This document shows positions 61,053 through 64,000 of a stretch of 64,000 nucleotides of DNA, piece by piece. How positions within the stretch are numbered: position 1 is the stretch's first letter; every line of letters starts with the position of its first letter. The DNA is from Himantopus leucocephalus (lineage: Eukaryota; Chordata; Aves; Charadriiformes; Recurvirostridae), in contig RSEF01000001.1 in the NCBI GenBank assembly GCA_003993805.1, positions 204,802,556 through 204,866,555 on the forward strand. Reading direction: 5' to 3'. Both the position numbers and the translations under genes were made by a program. The notes beneath the pieces were generated by a model. The model did not search any database and was not told where the DNA came from. It saw nothing but the letters and a program-made list of their open reading frames with translations.

Positions 61053-64000
61053 GGTGGAAGCAAGGAGAGGGAGTGGGAAGGCAATGGTTGGTCCACACTG
61101 CAGTGCCACTGTGCTGTCAGGGTCTTTCTATGTTGTGCCCCGAAGCAGAAGAGAGAGAGCTCTGCTAAAAGGTTAATGGCACGGTCAGACCTTAAATTTT
61201 TAACTAAAAACCAACTTCTTGAAGTAGAACTTCACAAAGTAGAAGACCTACACTAAAGCAACCTCTAGCAAGGAGCTGGAGGGAGATTTACAGTCACTGC
61301 ATGCTTCTGTATAATTGTTTTGTTTTAACGAACCTAGAAGTTTATCAAGCATTTAGGAAAGTTAGAAAAAACAGTTCAGTGCAACAAAGCTGTACTACTG
61401 CAGCTAAAAATATATTTTTAAATGAATACTGCATTTTTAAATTAAGAAATTGGACAAAGTCCTACAGAACCCTGTTTCAGGTTTGGCATTAAGCCTGCAA
61501 AAATACTTATTATGGTCAGCTTCTGCTACTGAAACATTTATTACAGCTGGATGTAGGCAGGCTTGGTCAATGTGAAAGATGCTTCTAATCTCCTTTGCTC
61601 TTGATAAGTATGTTTTTCACCATGTTGCAATTCAGTAGAGTCTGTCTCTGTCTCACTGCAGAATAAGCTCTCCACTCCCACCCCATCAGATTTTATTACT
61701 TAACTCACAGATTTGTATGAAAGCTATTTTTGTTCCTAGCAGGGTGCAAGGAATGTTAAAAAGTCCTATATATATATTTATTTTTTTTTTTAGATAATTA
61801 GTATGCTGGTGTTGCTTGTCTGTATTTTATTTGGGATATGTTTAAATTTATACGTTGATAAAAGTGAGTTTTCTGTTTGATCATTAAATGGTATGAAAAT
61901 TGGTGAAGTAAGACCACAAAAAAAAAAAAGGGGTAACATAAACATCTGATACTGCTAGGAAAAAAAAATGCCTTCAGAAAAGTAAGAGTAAAAGAATATC
62001 TTATAATGATTTCCTCTATGGGACTGGAGACTGAAATTGATCCTATAACCTCTTGTTATCATTTAGACTAGGTTCTAATTACTGTGTGCCATGTTGATCT
62101 ATTATGCGCTGTACTAGAGCTTGTGATGTAGTTCATATTTAGAAGTTTAGTTTTCCTTAATTGAAGAGAAGTACCTTAGGCTTAGAGTTAGTTGCTGCTT
62201 CATGAATGAATCCTTGTATAGTCATTTACTGCGTGCTTCAGAACCCATTGCCTGCCCGAAAAAAATGTCTACTTGTAACTGTTTGAGATGTTGCTGGATA
62301 CAGTGGATATACCTTTACATTTTAAGAAACAGACACGAATGGAACAAAGCTATAGTATCTCCTCTAACTTTGCCTAGAGCTTTCTATTTGTTTACAACAC
62401 AAAATGAGATTTCTGTATATTCAAGTTTTTTTTTTTTCTCTTGCACTGTTTTCGGTGTGACTTGTTTAGAGGGTAAGAAAAGGAACTAACTGTACGTGTG
62501 CCTATTGTTACACTAATGGCTTTCCATATTCTGCTCCTTTTTTATCTTGTTATACTGCAAGGTGTTTGGTGCAGGAAGTTATGATTAACTTGAACAGTGC
62601 ATCTTACAAAGACATTGCTCCTCGTGGGAACAGCTGGGCATTACTGCAAATCCAACACAAGGAATGTTTGTCCAGTGTCATTAGTTAAAAGAAAAAGAAA
62701 GAACTACTGCAGTTCAAAACTAGCTTTAATACATCTTCCAAAAATAACCTCTTAAAAATGATTTTGAAAAAAGTACCAAGAAATGTAATGTTCTATATAA
62801 TGTGAAAAAAATACTTAAGTTGATGACTCTATTTCATGTAGTTTATGGAATTGTCCCTCTTCCAGCCCCTGTCCTTGCCCTTCATTTTGGGGTCTCAGGA
62901 CAAGCATGTGGTGCCACAAAGGCCACTGGGAGCATGAAGAATGGTTACAGCAAATGCCTCACTCAGTCCATGTGGCTGGAATGTGCCTAGCGCACACGGG
63001 GGCTTTGGAGACCTCAGATACCCAACTCTCAACTCCTCTCTGGATGTGTGTGAAGGAAGATTATTTTTCAAAGCATTGTAAATTTGCCACATCTTAGCAT
63101 CTGTTTCTATAGCAACAGCTAAAAGCAAAACTCCAACATAACCCCAGCGTACACAAAATAAAATGTTTACCTTTACTCTAGAAGGATGTTTGCTAATCCT
63201 TGCAAGAATATAGAGAAGGTGAAATATAAAAACCATCATACACGATAAAGCTCTGACATGTAGAACACAAATTACTCCTTAAAAGTTGAATTGCTCTTGG
63301 CTCTAAATGATCTGTGTGAAAGCACAGTAATTATTAACACAGCACCTGTGTTTGAGTGAAAGGTAGCTTCTCTGAGATAGGCTTTGAGTGCCAAAAAGAG
63401 TTGTGTATAAACCCAGAAGTTTATTTTGATTTTTTCCAACTTTCAGGCTCATGCAGCACATTATTTTGATTAGTCAGCTCATGTGGTTGAGGGTAATTTT
63501 TTAGGCTGATCCTTCCAGCTTTTCTTTTCCAATTAAAGCAGGCCCATTTAAACTGGCTGTATAACCATTTTGAAGTTGCATGAACGGGTGCACACACGCA
63601 CATGCACGCAGGTCCACACACAGCCCGCCATGGTTCCAGGAGCTCTCTGATTGTAAACATCACTTGTCTTTCCACATTGCCAACCTTTAATTAGCAAGGT
63701 TTCCTCAGGAACTTCCATGAGTTATTGTTGAAATTTCATATGTTTATTGATACACAATGATTTTTACCTGCTTTTGTAGTTAATTTTTATATTTCACTCT
63801 TGAATCCTGCATGTCAGCCGTTTCTAATCAGAATGCAAAACATCTGACCAATTTTAGCAGAGCTGATCAAGCAATCAATGTGAAGCAACACAGGCGAATT
63901 CACATCATCCCTTCTTCCTTTCGCGAGCATGTGACGGAAAGAGTTACTGCACAGCCCTGTGTTTTTCTAACAGGAAAGGAAGAAGGGCTCTAAAAAAGCT
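61053..64000. other. non-coding stretch
   Basis: No gene is supported. It contains A/T homopolymers (A12 around 61918, a T run around 62427) and AT-rich tracts. Open frames up to 114 codons have no recognisable content. Confidence 0.4.
63588..63610. repeat. 23-bp alternating purine-pyrimidine tract
   Basis: The run starting GTGCACACACGCACATGC alternates purine and pyrimidine without a break. It is mostly CA/TG with some CG steps, a sequence able to adopt Z-DNA. No regulatory context was identified. Confidence 0.6.

Noticed and set aside
1..64000. CRISPR array, bacterial operon, tRNA, rRNA, mitochondrial insert or endogenous retrovirus
   Set aside because: I looked for regularly spaced repeats, tRNA B-box-like GGTTCGAATCC, rRNA-like text, mitochondrial coding text, LTR pairs, primer-binding sites and gag/pol motifs. 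None was seen. The only reverse-transcriptase traces belong to LINEs.

Overview
The window looks like nuclear DNA from a bird, or at least an archosaur. The main evidence is five recognisable CR1 LINE pieces. Three keep the avian-type 3' end with repeats of an ATTCTATG-like octamer. GC is low, CpGs are scarce and simple repeats are few. Two gaps of exactly 100 N, plus isolated N bases at homopolymer or duplication edges, mark it as a draft short-read assembly. Nothing looks prokaryotic or organellar: no operons, no ribosome-binding sites, no CRISPR array. I saw no tRNA or rRNA gene.

Layout. 1-8.7 kb: mostly unannotated sequence with a CR1 3' end interrupted by a gap (about 2.42-2.61 kb) and the best coding signal of the window, a symmetric 84-nt exon candidate at 3714-3797 (+). 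8.7-9.6 kb: very old CR1/L3-type fossil, minus strand. 9.6-16.7 kb: AT-rich, with a GC-richer patch near 10.2-11.1 kb and several strong minus-strand splice-donor matches. 16.7-17.0 kb: an old reverse-transcriptase fragment. 17-39 kb: no recognisable gene, a second gap, and a GC-rich patch at 36.9-37.5 kb. 39.3-40.2 kb: another ancient CR1/L3-type fossil, plus strand. 42.0-43.7 kb: the largest and youngest element, a 5'-truncated, mutated CR1. 44.1, 58.0 and 60.6 kb: three minus-strand CR1 3' fragments. 55.3 kb: a (TTCC)n microsatellite.

No complete protein-coding gene can be supported. The long reading frames are either CR1 remnants or chance frames. The window reads best as intronic or intergenic DNA, with one fairly convincing exon and several speculative micro-exon or recursive-splice candidates. 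I could not identify the parent protein of the 3.7 kb exon. I found no convincing new biological system. The most checkable leads are that exon, the 39-nt micro-exon candidate at 46.1 kb, the splice-like site at 12.24 kb beside a 20-base homopolymer, the octamer-containing inverted repeat at 28.3 kb, and the assembly artefacts at the N positions.
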